A DNA stretch of 64,000 nucleotides. Source: Priapulus caudatus. Lineage: Eukaryota; Priapulida; Priapulimorpha; Priapulimorphida; Priapulidae. The DNA is taken from assembly GCF_000485595.1 (NCBI RefSeq), contig NW_014577095.1:140438-204437 (forward strand). The letters run 5' to 3'. Positions 49,774-63,300 of this stretch are shown here, piece after piece. The notes under the pieces are model-generated. The model had not been told where the DNA came from and ran no database searches. It saw only the letters and a list, made by a program, of their open reading frames with translations. Each line of letters starts with the position of its first letter. Within the stretch, counting starts at the first letter, position 1. The translations under genes were made by a program, and so were the position numbers.

Positions 49774-51214
49774 GACACCATACATTGTCTAAATCTGTAA
49801 TAAGTCACATCACTGGGTTGTTTTAACAAGTCTAGATGCATATTCATAGGGTAGGATTTTGATGATATAGGGGCCTACTGGGTGCTACTGACATATTCGG
49901 TGATGCAAGTACATGCATTTTATGTAGAACGGTTTAGTATACATACTGATTTAAATTTGCCCCAAAATATAAGTGGGTTCACGGTAAATAGCGCCCATTG
50001 TGACTAAAACAGTTCACGGACAAAATTAATCGTATGTTAGTACCTGATAAATCCGTACCCGTTGTGTTGACTGATGGGCGGACACGTGTTACTGTTTAAT
50101 GCCATTACTCGTGTCTGATGCAATGTCACTGACTGAGGGACACATGTTTCTACCTGATAACCACGTGTTACTGACTGATGGATCCGGATTACTTATTAAT
50201 ACTTTTATTAATTATACTTTTATTACTTTTTATACTATTTAATACTTTTACTTTTTAATACAGTAGTACAATTATGTGTATGTATCAATACCTTAGCTAC
50301 AATAGTAGGCAAGGAAGACAAAGTAGTAGGCCTATCATTTACGCACGGAAATTAAATGTAATTTCTGTGAGGAGATAACTTTATCAACTCTATATTAAAT
50401 GGTACGACCGTACGAGTTCTACTGGCACCGTTATCGGCTACAGATTTTGGTTTCAACTGAGAAGAGTGAAATCATGTGAAAAAATAGAAACACGGAAGTT
50501 CTTTCCTCAACCGCTTCTTGCCATTTTATTAGTTAGAAATGAATTTTAAAATAATAAATAAAATTCACAGGCTAGTGCACGTCATATAATATTGCGCATG
50601 TCGTTATTTAGTGCAGCAATGCAACAGTCCGACTGCAAACGTTCCCCTGGCTACTCCCAGCCAGACTGATGCGAACAGCAAGATACGAAGTTCTTCTATA
50701 TAAGTAACAAAATGTACAGACTGAGAAGCAACCGTCAATTTGCGCGTAACATCGCAAACTCGTTCTGACACCCAGCAACAAAGCTCAGAAAGAGAAATAA
50801 GCTTTGAGATCATACGGAATGATTCGACGACCAGTGAGAGACCAAAAACAAATAATGTGTTCCCGCATTATGTTGTAAATGTGCAGGAAATTTCTATTAT
50901 ATCAATATGTCACTTAATGACTCAATATAAAACAATATAAATATAATTCTATATATAAGTATAGGGTATTCTATATAAATGTAACGAGGTGAGTAAACAT
51001 CCCATAATTACTGCATATACATAGCCTTACCCTTCGTACCAGTCTAGCGGGAAAAGAATAATAAAACTATAGAAAATAGTTCGTTGTTATAAATGTACAC
51101 CTCTCTAAAATCCATAACACAAAACTTAATAACCTTAACTTTACTTAAAGTTTAACCTTGCATCGAAAACTAGTGAATGTTTTCAATCTCTTTAATCAAA
51201 AGTCAATAATAAGA

Positions 51215-51258
<44 letters not shown>

Positions 51259-52864
51259 TATAGATATATATATAACTCCCTGTGACTGCTTCCACGAAGA
51301 TTGACATGAGCAGCTACTTATGGCGTCAACCTATTATACACTCTAGAAATACAAACTGCAGACAATACCTTGTCGCGAACGACTGAAAAACACATTAGGC
51401 CTACAGTTAACTAACAAGTAACTGGTTGGAATGTCATTAAATTAGATTAATATTTAGGGTTTTCTAATATCCGTCACTCATAAATTTGAACATTGACATT
51501 ATAAATTGTTCATAACTTATTTCACTAGCCTCCAGATTACCTATACCCTAACTATTACCGCCACTAGCCACCGATTTACTGTTATATGACTACTACCGTA
51601 TTAGGAATAATTACTACCCAATTATAGCCACTTATAAATTATGCAATCATCACACTATTTTGATTAGCAATTTAATTTATTTTATTTCATATAAAATGTC
51701 CTGGGTTTTCAACAATTTTAAAATTCAGGTTTCAAACAAAGATTTACTGCACTGCACGCGTAAAGGGTAAAGGATATTAGAAAAAAAGTTATAGACATCT
51801 GCTCTCAAAAATATGGAAAATCTATAGTATAGTTAATTTATAATAGTACAGGTTTTTACATGCCGTGTATACAGCTGGAATGTCACTAAGATTTCATGAA
51901 TATTAATAGTGGGCCCATATCACACTCATCTCAACTATTAAACTGCGGATGGTTCTTACAATTCGCAGACAGATTCTGCTAGATTTCTCAGTCCTCAAAA
52001 ATTACAACCACTGACTGTTAGACTACCGGTGGTTTTCACAAATTACAACCACAAACTGTATATAGACTGCAGATGGATTTTACAGTTTACAATCGTCAAC
52101 TGTTAGCCCACCCTTATTACATCCCGACATTATCACAGTATGAGAATCGGACACTAAAGTTATATGACTGTAATTTTAAACTGCCAATATGCTTATATCA
52201 ATCGTTTCTCACAGAATAGAATTGAAATCTTTAAACTCCACACGTGTAAATATTATCGTGATATCTTTAAAAACTACTTTGAACCTGGAGCCATGTTAAA
52301 TATGAGATTAGTAGCTCGACAACTACAGTAGCTTTATTTCACACTTCACCTAACAGATGAAATTTACTAGCAAACCGCTTGTGGTGTTAACTATAATAAT
52401 CCTCTGTGTATTTCTCACTTCATCTCAAATTCTTGTATCCATTATCAATGTCTGGATTCATAGTGACTCACAAACCTTGCACGGTCCAGCAACTTACGCT
52501 GCAATTCGAATCCCAGCTTAGTTCAACACTTCATCGTTCAGCTGCGCACGGTATTACGTATGCATTTCTGAAACCGACATGCTGGCTGTCGCACGAGCAC
52601 GTGAGCATGCAAACACGCACACGCAGCCGTGCACACACGCACACGCACACGCCCCTCCCCCCCCACCTCCCATCCCAAAACCTAGGCAAATCATGGCAAT
52701 ATATACCACAGAGTACGTGCAGTTAGGTAATCTGTGTGCAGCATCCCATGACGAAGTTCTTCATCCTCTGACGCACGTTCTCAGTCTATCACAGCTGATT
52801 TAGGGGCGGGCCATCGCACTGGGCCGCCAATCACCATATATGACACTCCATGCTACACCAATCG
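49774..52864. other. Intergenic DNA downstream of the M13 peptidase gene
   Basis: No supported coding region. Repeat structure includes an (AT)n tract at 51218-51272, degenerate ~70-bp repeats at about 50040-50180 and 51940-52110, and a CA/C-rich tract at 52610-52670. A TTTATT at 52333-52338 could be the minus-strand AATAAA of the peptidase gene. Confidence 0.5.
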
Positions 52865-52975
52865 CCAGATCAGGCACTTGCTGCACAATCGCCATATCAA
52901 ACACTTGCTGCCACAAGTGCCATATCAGGTATTTGCCACCACAATCACCATATCAGGCACTTGCCAGAAGGGTTC
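52865..52975 (-). repeat. Four ~28-bp tandem units overlapping the peptidase stop codon
   Basis: Units start at 52865, 52892, 52920 and 52948 (spacing 27, 28, 28). The rightmost unit is the coding sequence for the C-terminal GKCLIW. The others continue into the 3' UTR as degenerate copies of the same codons (on the minus strand, versions of GGCAAGTGCCTGATATGG). Confidence 0.85.
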
Positions 52976-53121
52976 ATTGGCGCATTGGGGGCGCAACTAA
53001 ATGCCTCAGAGAACGCGGGTGTGTTTGTGAAAGAGCCGATCACGCGGAACTTGTGTGGGCTGTGAGGGTTGGTGAGAATGCGCTGCACCTCGGCTCGCGG
53101 CACCGAATACTGACACCACAC
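52945..53121 (-). CDS. M13 peptidase terminal exon (C-terminal CxxW)
   Basis: 59 codons including TGA, after a TTTCAG acceptor. It begins VWCQYS, carries NPHSPHKFRVIGSF (substrate-binding His and Arg of the family) and ends NPSGKCLIW. The last cysteine is expected to form a disulfide and the Trp to pack in the core. The stop codon lies within the tandem units described separately. Confidence 0.95.
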   Translation of the reverse strand: MWCQYSVPRAEVQRILTNPHSPHKFRVIGSFTNTPAFSEAFSCAPNAPMNPSGKCLIW

Positions 53122-56100
53122 CTGAAAGGAAGAACACAGCTGCTATTTGCCGACATTTCACACGAATGTGCTAGCCAAAGAGCGGACCATCGTAGTGATC
53201 ACTACTCGGTAACGGTTAAGAGTCAATTTAGAACTAGAATCGCTATTAGGATTAGGATTAAGGTCACAGTTAAGATGTGGGCAAGTATTGCGGTCATAGG
53301 TTCAACCTTATACCTAAGCCTAACAGTTACCACCGAACCTCACCCCTTGGTATTCACTGATGGCCATACACAAAAGGCATGGATTATGAGCAGGTCAGCA
53401 TCATGATACATGGAAGTCATGATTCTGACTAGCAAATCCTGATGTTTTTACTTGAGCACTCAGCTATTCGAAATTAGATTGGATAAATTATGACCTTATT
53501 AACACTCAAATCAGTCGTTATCAGTTACCCCTTCCATTAATACGCACGGACAAATATGAGGCACGAATATCGACAGGTAGTGGATGAAGTAGTATTTATC
53601 TTTACGTTACCTGAGCTGCAGACAGAAAGAACATCTGATCATGGGTCATGTTTAGACCAGGTAGTGTGAGTTCGGCCATGTTCTTTCCCTGGCCCTGCCT
53701 CCAGCGTTGGTATGCTGTCCATGCTAGTTTAATACCACCATTGTCTGCTATGTTTTCTGCTAACGTCAGCTTGCCATCCAGCTGCAGTACAAAGCCATTA
53801 ATAACAACACTGGCAAGTACTAGCAAGTATCAGCAACATTGGCAATTACTAGAAACACTGGCAATTACTTATGAAACTGACAATTACGGACAACACTGGT
53901 AAGCACTAGCAAAACTGTGAGTGAAAATGTTGGAATGAGTACAACATTACAACTAGAATACATTTATTAGATTACATACATTTGTATTAGGGAATGAACC
54001 CTCGATGCCCAGCATTGAAAACAGGCATCAAGAATGTAAAGGTTTTAACATGATTAAACATGTGTGGCTACCTGGTATACATGGTCTTCTAGTGTCATAT
54101 TATATTGATCATATTGCTCTTTCATGCACTTTGATTTCGTCTTGAACTTCTCCTTTGTTGACTTTTCCCACCAATCTTTCATGTTTCCATTCTGGTCAAA
54201 CTGTGATCCTGTACGAGGCCATTTCACATTCAATAACCACAGCAGTCACCCACCCATAGTATGTGCATTAAGTAAAATTATATGTTGGTTACATGTTGTT
54301 ACATGTTTACATTGGGTACGATGGTTACATGTTGTGCAGACACAATAAATTGGTACAGGCTTTACACAATAAACAACGTATAAACAAAAAGGCAAAATGC
54401 ACCTGTCAAAACTGGAACTATACCAGGCAAGTGAAATAAAAAGGGAGCTACAAATGAAGATAAAATAAGATTTTCTTTAAATGTGCTTTCAAAGGAGCGA
54501 AAGTGGTTTTTCCAACGTATAGTGGTAAATTATTCCACTCATCCACTGCAGAAGTTAAATATTAAATAAACATAAACTAATAATTATATGTCAAACATTC
54601 GAGTAAAAATTTTCGTTTTTGGACAACGCAATATTGTAAAATATTGTTGTGAAATTATACATACAGGAGCCAACACAGCTTTAGAAAAGCAAGTCGTTAT
54701 GCATCTATTACTTTAACATCACAGTTAGCTACACATTTATAAATTCAACGTGAAAGAGAAAGGTAGTTGTGGTAACCGTAACAGGTCACTCACCATGGTG
54801 AGGAGGACTTACCCATGCTGTCAAACCCATGCGTGAACTCGTGTCCTGCCACCATTCCCATGCCACCATAGTACATCGCCCGTGGAAAATCTTCCTCGTA
54901 GAATGGGTAGGAAAGAATGCCCCCGAGGATTGTGATGTGATTATAGTTGGGCGCGTAGTATGCATTCACAATCACTGGCACCATCTGCCACCTGCAAATA
55001 ATATATCATAATGTAATTTGCTGTGCGTAATCATCACATCCCTACAGAATCACTCGATTCCTCATACAGTTTATTCATACACAAAGATCCAATGTGTTCA
55101 CATCCACACCCGCTCTAATTTTAGGTAGAAAGACTTACACGTTCTCTCCCTACTCCCGTGGCCATTCTAGCATTGTGACGATTTCGACAATTTGCCCTCT
55201 AGGCTCACGCAGCAACCATCCACTCTCCACTTCCTCCTCCCCTACACTCCATGCTCCCCTCTCTCCATACACATCATAACACCTAACTGGGTTTCACTAT
55301 CCTACCTAAAATACATGCAGGGACGGGATCTCGTATAATGATGAGGTTGCATTGCAACATTTTGTATTACTTCGGTATTCCTGTAGGACTTTGTGTTTTT
55401 CTATTATGATGGTGGTACGATACCATACTGGTGTCACTTTAACATGTAATTTCTACATTTAGATTGTTCTGGTGGAGACAATCGGCATCATTATATGAAA
55501 TCCTATTGTATTTGTGCAGTACATACTCATCCTTATCTGGTTTCTGACCCCGGCGAGCAATGATCCTATCCACAGCAAACCGCATTACGCTGAGCGCATT
55601 ATGAAGAGGCTCGTCCTTGGTGGCATTCACCTACAGAGTTATGCACACATTAAGAACGATAGACTAAGCAATGTGTAGTCATTGAGTATCCCTGCTTACC
55701 ATCTGATTAAAACAACGCAGAAAACTGAAGGTCATCAGTGATGGATCATAACCAATTTCAAATGTAATTTTTAGCAGGACGATTAATCTAGCTCACCGTT
55801 ATCAATTTGTTTAATAAAATTACACAATTGTTCACTATAGCACGTCAAGTGTTGCAGAATCTGAGAAGCAACAAATGAAATTTCATGACGGTTCTCAGCC
55901 TCATCTAAAGACACCAATCGCCTAGAACTCTATGATTATGCTCACACCACGAGATGTTGACCCAGCTCACCTTTTCGTAGTGATCGTCCAGCATGGCTGG
56001 TTTAAGGATCCAGTCAGGGTATGCGATCTGAGAGTACATGTTCGCAGCCTTGCTTAGAGCGAGGCGCATTGTCTGATCTTCCATCCAGCCCAGCTGTGGC

Positions 56101-59100
56101 AGGCCGATCACAAATGCTTTCTTGATGTGATCCATCAGCTCACTGATCTGCGGAAGTGCTTATAGCATAAGCATATATGTACTGTGTAATAATACAGCCC
56201 AAGCTGTGTGAGTGCACAGCTGTCAATCTAAGACACTTTAGACATTTCCCTTTAGTGGCAGCTGTCCAATAAAACTCTACTGCATGGTCACGTGCCCTTA
56301 AAGAACACTTTTGTCACTTCTGCGATTGATCCTCACATAAACGTTTGATTGTAGATGTTTATAGTTATACGTTCAGGCTTATAGCTGGGTTGCAAATCAC
56401 TCTCATTTGACAATCATGACATTTGAACCTTCATGTGTTTGTTCTCAAACTATCCTCACATTCTATACATGTACCATCTCGCTCGAAATCAAAACAAGAC
56501 CGGCACACACATTTCATTCGACCAGCCCGCACCGCAAGGCGAATCTAGTTTGCAGAAGCATTCATATGCAATCAACCTCGGTGTGCGTTTTCTCGGTCAT
56601 GTATGCGTCTACGTAGAGGGCACTCGCAACAAAGCCGAAGGTACTGCGCAGACGGCTGGAGCACTTCTCCCATTGCAGGCGTTCTGGTCTCACGCCGGAT
56701 ACAACCGTCTTGAATTCAAGTACTGCATCTTCAAACCTGCCGGTGGACATACACAGTTGACAATTATTGTAGTATAATTATCGTATTGTATGATTATAGT
56801 TATTGTATTGCATAATTATAAAGATAACAATAGATAATCATATCAGGAGTAAAATAACAGACTCTTTTATCATACTCCTAATAATATATACGCAGACTTG
56901 TTACTCTCGCTTGACTGTGTTTATATGTCACGCTGCAGTAACGAATGATTGCCATTTCTCAATTTAGAAGAAAGAAGATTGAAGTGTATATTACCTAGTA
57001 GGAAGGTATGGCACTACTGATTGTAGTAATTGTACTATCATGTAGTTGGCCAGTATCCTATAATAACAACACGAAACAATGATATAATTCAAAATGAGCA
57101 GGCACACAAAAATATATGTACAGAAATATCATGTTTTACAATCTCAGCATTTACTGGTCAATCAAAAAATTTACAGTGTCAGAATTTTAGCATACACATT
57201 GTACAGAACTAGGTATTGATGATTAAAGCAAAATTTTGCAAGCTTTTTAATTGCTGAATGCTGTACCTGTCCTCAGTTGCATTGAGAATGCTGGTGAAGT
57301 TACCGAAGAAAGTCGGCATATAGACAACAACGTTTTCATTGTCTGTTACACTGCTCTTGCTGAATATCTTATTGAGAAATGGTTTCAGCTGAAGCTGGTA
57401 TAAAAACAAAAAACAACCAATTTTACTACAAAACTAGCAAAGTACCCATCCAATGGGGAGGGATTGATGTAATTGATCTAGGCATAGTTAGTAGAGGAAG
57501 ACCACTACTAACGCCGAGAGGGTCTATGTCCCCCGGGGTACTGCCGGAACGTACCCTGGGTACGGTCCGATATACCGGAACATACCCTGTACTATCTAAT
57601 TATGCCGAACCGTACCTCCCCTACTCTCACCAATGAGATCATAGGAGTCTCCTACGCCTAGCTCCCTAACCCGAAACCCATCGACCCTAATCCTAACCCT
57701 AACCCTGAACCCAATGCCTAAACCTAGCAACCATATCAAATAGTGACCAGGGTACGTGTCCGGTGATAGCAGCCGGACCGTAACGCCAGTAGCGTCTGGC
57801 AGTACCCCTGGCGGAGCATAGACCCACTATGAGCACCTACTGTAACATAGTAATCTAGGCGGCAGTCAATGAGGGCAACTTAGGAGGAATAGGGGAATCC
57901 ATTTCCCTGTCAATGCGTGTATGGTGGCGACAGATAGCATTAGATGTAAATTTGTAAACCATCCGCTACCATTACGAAACAAGTGCCGGCAAGACGACAG
58001 CGCTCATCGCCCTCCAACGTCTTGCGTGACTCGTGGTGGAGTGGTTGGGATTCTAGTAAACGCGCTGTTACTCCCAAATGGTTCAATACACGCCGAAACA
58101 GTGAATGGCACAGGAATGGTACAGGAACCTTCTCAAAAGAATGTTCGTTGGATCGTTTATGAAAGTTTGCCACGAGAGTGGCGCGTACGTTTAAGTGTCT
58201 TCAGATTAAAGATGGATACTTCCGCATCATACGTGATTAGCAACAACTATGCTGGCAACGACAGAACATAGGTAAGCACTCCCTGCCATTTACCTACGCA
58301 AGCCTACAGGGCTGCATAAAGAGCTGCCACCTGTAACCGAATTAACGGCAGGGCAAAAACTCCACAGTCCACCAACACTCGCAGCTGGCAGTAGCCCACT
58401 GGCAGTGCATACCTTACATGTAACATACTGACAGTACAGAATCAATAGAAATTTACGATCTTTATAGGAGCATAAACCTTCTTTAATCCAAATCTTAGCT
58501 TTTGAAATTCATGTGACATTGTAGGCTCATACATCCCAGGGCATGTATAGATTCTAACTAGCAACGCCGGCAGTCCAAAATCTTCTAACAGATCAGTCAA
58601 CAAATCATGTTTAACCCCTCCTGCTTGAGGTCCACAAGGTTATGCTGACCCACTCTTAGCTCTTCGCATGTTCAGCAGAAAGTAGGATTTCCATGGTCGC
58701 TTTCAACTAATGCCATAAAAAATGCCTAGGTCACCGCTGAACAAAAAATTTTTTCAAGTCCTTCTCGTCAGAGCTCAGTGTCCTCAGAAAATGTCTAATA
58801 AATCTGCCCTGTGCCGATTGACCTTTGACCTGTGAGCCTCGCCAATTTCGGCACAGTGATGGGCATTTTCCTACCCCATCGATGCTATACACCGACTCAT
58901 CACGAGCCCTAGGTCGAGCCGCTTTAGATTTGTGCCGCAATTCTGCTATTTCTCTCCCTATAGCCTTAAGTAAGGAGTGAATTGCCCCTTCCTTTTACAA
59001 CCTCTTGACCTTTGACCTTTGACCCACCGCAGCTTCCGACGATCGGCCAGACTCGTTTTCGATTACGCCCCCCACGGTGCCCGAATATCGTGACCGTACT

Positions 59101-60311
59101 TCGAGCGGTTAACGATTGGTGCCCAACTGTTACCTGGACGACGGACCACGGACGATCATGGCGATTCCCTACAAGCTGCATCTGAACTATTGTCAGATGA
59201 CTAAAAACACTCAAACGTGAACAGCATATCCATGTAACTGTCTGTGATGGAAACGGCATGGAAAGCTTCATAACCGAGAACATACGGGTCACAAAAACGG
59301 CCCTATGACCTTATAATATAGATAAGTAAGTAGTTCTTCATTATCATTAATAATTGCGGAGCATACTGTGTTCGTAAAATTGTTAGGCCTAGCCATACGT
59401 GCTGGTGTAACAGTCAGGGTTGTAGGTGAAATTAAAAAAAAATTCAGTATCCATTCTATTTGATAGATGATGTTACTGGCCAGGTATGTATGTGTAGATT
59501 ATTATGTATGTGGTCTCCCAAACAATTCAAAGCCTCTCTGGCTGTGCAGGCCTCAGCTCATGCACCTTATAAATACACAACTCCCGGTGACGTCATTAGC
59601 GCGTGCTTTCTCAAAATGTGCCGCGAGCCATCCCAACATGCACTGCGCGCTACGAAAACAGCAGCCATTTCGAGGTGTTCACACTTTTGATATTTCACTT
59701 ATTTCTGAAACTTTCCGTGAACGTTCCATTCCAAAAACCACACTAAAACCTAAACAACATATCTACGTAACTGTCTGTGATGGAAACAACCTGGTTCAAT
59801 GCACCATAACTGAGATTATGTGTGTCACAAAAATGGCCCTACAATCTTATAATATTGATATTCACAGTCACAACCAGAAAAATTCTTTATATTTGTAAGA
59901 TCATAGGATTTGCCTAGCCCAATTTTCTAGTCAATATTTGAAATGTAATGAAAGTCGTGGAATCTCTCACTACTACTCCAATATGAGTGTGTGCGTTAAC
60001 ACTAAGGTGTGAAAACGTCTCAAATAGAATCTGTTCTCCAGCAGATCGCTCTTGTTCACTATAGCCTACCTTTGTGTTGGGCATCATTGCTTGCAGCTCA
60101 CTCAGAGGCATCTTGTGGTATATAGCCATGGGATCCTTGGTATCTGCCAGTGGTATATAAACCTATAAGCAGAGAGATGGTAATGCAAAAACATACCCAG
60201 CGAATTATCAAACACGTCATTAAGAATGCAAGAACAATTTACTACAGAGACTACCTTGTTTGTCATCAAAATCATAACAAAATGGCAATAATGCATAACT
60301 GTTTACGAGAA

Positions 60312-60353
<42 letters not shown>

Positions 60354-63300
60354 GACAGAAAGGCGATAGACATCAAGAGAGAGGGGTAGAGGGAGACACC
60401 CACACACCCCTACACATATAAAGGGACACAGAGAGTGAGAGATCATGATTGCAGCCTAGAACATGCTTAAATTTGATTGATGGATAACGAATGAGAATCA
60501 GATTTTATGCAAAGGAATCACCTTAGCTAATTTTGTTTCAAACTCCAAAACTTCTTGTGCTTGTTTTCGCATAGTCTTTTCATTTCCTCCCAGCAAAATG
60601 CCAATCTTTGTTATCATCGTTATCCATGCATCACGCACTTGTAGGTTCAATGTGCTGTTTGACAGGTACCTTTTCTCAGAATCGAGTGATAAGCCACCTT
60701 GCTGGAACTGTAGATACATTGAAAAATGATTGGCATGAAACTACCAATCCAAGTTGGTATAAAGACTGTAACAGCATCGAGAAGGTAAAGACAGCAGGTA
60801 GTAACTACTGCCTTTGGTAATATTGTGATTGAGACAGCAATAACTAAAACAGAGTATATTACAATGCAGTGAAAGATGATTGATAATTTTTGGAAAGCTT
60901 TAGCATTTTTAAATTTTATTATTAAATGGGTTAGTTTGTGAAAAAAAAACTCATGTGAATGAAAAAAAAAACTTGTCAATAAACCATACATCTTATTCTA
61001 AGAAGTTAGACGATAAAGGTGCGCAATCAGTATCACTGAAACAGATATCAAATAATAACTTATAAATCTGCATTAAACAGGCCTAAGTGATAACTGGGCA
61101 AATACCTGGAGTATGTTAACACTATTGTCTTTGTCATCGGCATCTACTTTCCAATGTAGAAGTGGCTGAACTCCCAGCCACTGCATTTTCGTGAAGACAT
61201 CCAAGAAGTCCCAAGTACTTGGGTCCCAGCTGTCGTTAATCATGCTACACGAACCTACATCTGTAATCAACTATAACACAGAAGGTATATTGCAGCATAT
61301 ACACCTTTGTAAACAACTTTACATTATAACTAGCATAACATACAGGAAATACGTGCACGCAGCGCTGGGTTTATGGTACAATACAATTTCCTGTCGTGTG
61401 TGTAATAAATGACTGTGTGCTCAGACTGGTTGACAGCCTACTCTCGCCACTCACTGTTGTGATAGGACATCACAAAAACAATTCTTATTAACAAAGTGCC
61501 ACACATAGAAACTCGAGCGACCTATAAACAATATGCCTGGGGTTATGGTTATCTGACTCGGGTGTATAGGTTAGTTACCTTTAGTACAGGATCGATACCC
61601 TGACTTTCTGTAGAAGATACATTCATGCACGTATCATAGTAGATCTTTGCTTTCGTGAGAGCCGATGAGTTTTGACCCTTGAACTCTGTTCCACTCGTTT
61701 CGATTAACTGCAAGGAAATAATACTCACCATTTATTTTCGAGTGCACAAAGGTGCACCGTTTCTTCATTACAGGCACTGAAGAAAGACAGTTAAGGCTAG
61801 ATATACAGTGCGTGTATACACTGTACTACCATTGGAGTGGTTCCACAGGGTGTATATATAGTCACTGTACTATCACTGTAATGGTTCTACAGGGTACGTA
61901 TCCATTGTACTAAGACTGGAGTAGGAATACAGGATAGATATATATACACTGAACTGTCCCTCGATTGGTTTCATAGGTCACTTACATACCATATGAAAAG
62001 CACATATAAACAAACCAGACAGTTTACCCCATGATTTTAGTTTTAATCATTTTTAATTATGCATGGAATTATACATGGAATTATGCATGAAATTTAATTC
62101 TTTAAAAACAAAATGTAAATGTAAAATACGATTCGATATTTTTCTTACATATATTCATCATCATTTGCACAGAAAACATTAATGTAAAATATGCAAAAAT
62201 AATGAATAATAATATTCGATATATTATTGAAGAACGTTGTATAATGTATAATGTAAGAAAAATGTATAATACAATTGAATTTTTCTGATACATATTCATC
62301 ATAATTTGTAGTGAAAACATCAACGTGAAATATGCAGAAATATTAAATATATCCTTCGAAAAAAGAGATATTTCTATAATATGTAAAATAATTTTGAATT
62401 TTTTCCTATACTACCGGTAACTCGTCAATTTAAATGAAAATTCCAATGGATTTCGCACCAGGAACACTCACATTTTGGTTCATCCCAACAATCAAAAGAT
62501 AATCAATCAAAATCAAATAATAAATGACTACATGTGAGTAATTATCTGAGGTTGAATGGCATAAGGTGATTGCATGGGGAAAAGAGGGGAAACTGTCAGG
62601 GGGCAGGGTGATTGTCTGTGGGTAATTGTCTGAGAGTTACTGTCCGGAGGGTATAGGGGGCCCAGGGGAGGTGATAGACTGGGGGCTGAATGTTCTGGAA
62701 GCAGTGGATGATTGTTCGGGAGAGGGAGGGGGTGATTGTCGAAGGGGTACTTTGTAAGTTACACTTCCATAATGCGTGCATCAAAATCGAATACTGTCCG
62801 GGTATAATATTTTCCTGACTTAAAATTCTGCACAATATAAAAAAACGTCAGGAGAATTCCTCACAGCTGCACAAGTAACTGCTCACCTGCTTAATTGCAA
62901 CCTTGAGTTGATGACCCTGAATATCAAAGTAGCTCCACGTTGGGTGGCCTGGGGGTATGTCTGTGTTCTGTGAGTACTCTCCACATGCATACTCAAAGAA
63001 GTCCACGCACGGATCCACTGACAGATTCATATTGCTTATAACCGTCGCACTTAGCTTCAAACAATGCGGAGTCAGACAGGCAGTCGGCTGCAATGAAAGT
63101 GTAATAATAAACCATTTGGCTTTACTAGACGGTAGGAGGGGAGTTAAGCTGATCGTATGTAGCTATCGAACTCTCATTATCATTCAACTCATTATTAGAT
63201 GAGTTCGACTGAGAATTAGTTCACATAGCTATGATCTAAAGCTTGTTTAAAAAATTGTCTTTGTCAGAAAATGCTATGTGGCAGAAATAATTTCCCAATA

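Noticed and set aside
49140-49847. Cys-Val repeat open frame, and a CRISPR-like look of the array
   Set aside because: The frame is translated CA/CG repeat. The array has long irregular units separated by simple repeats in a eukaryotic genome.
52840-53406. 188-residue plus-strand frame
   Set aside because: It is antisense to the last exon of the M13 peptidase and includes its tandem repeats.
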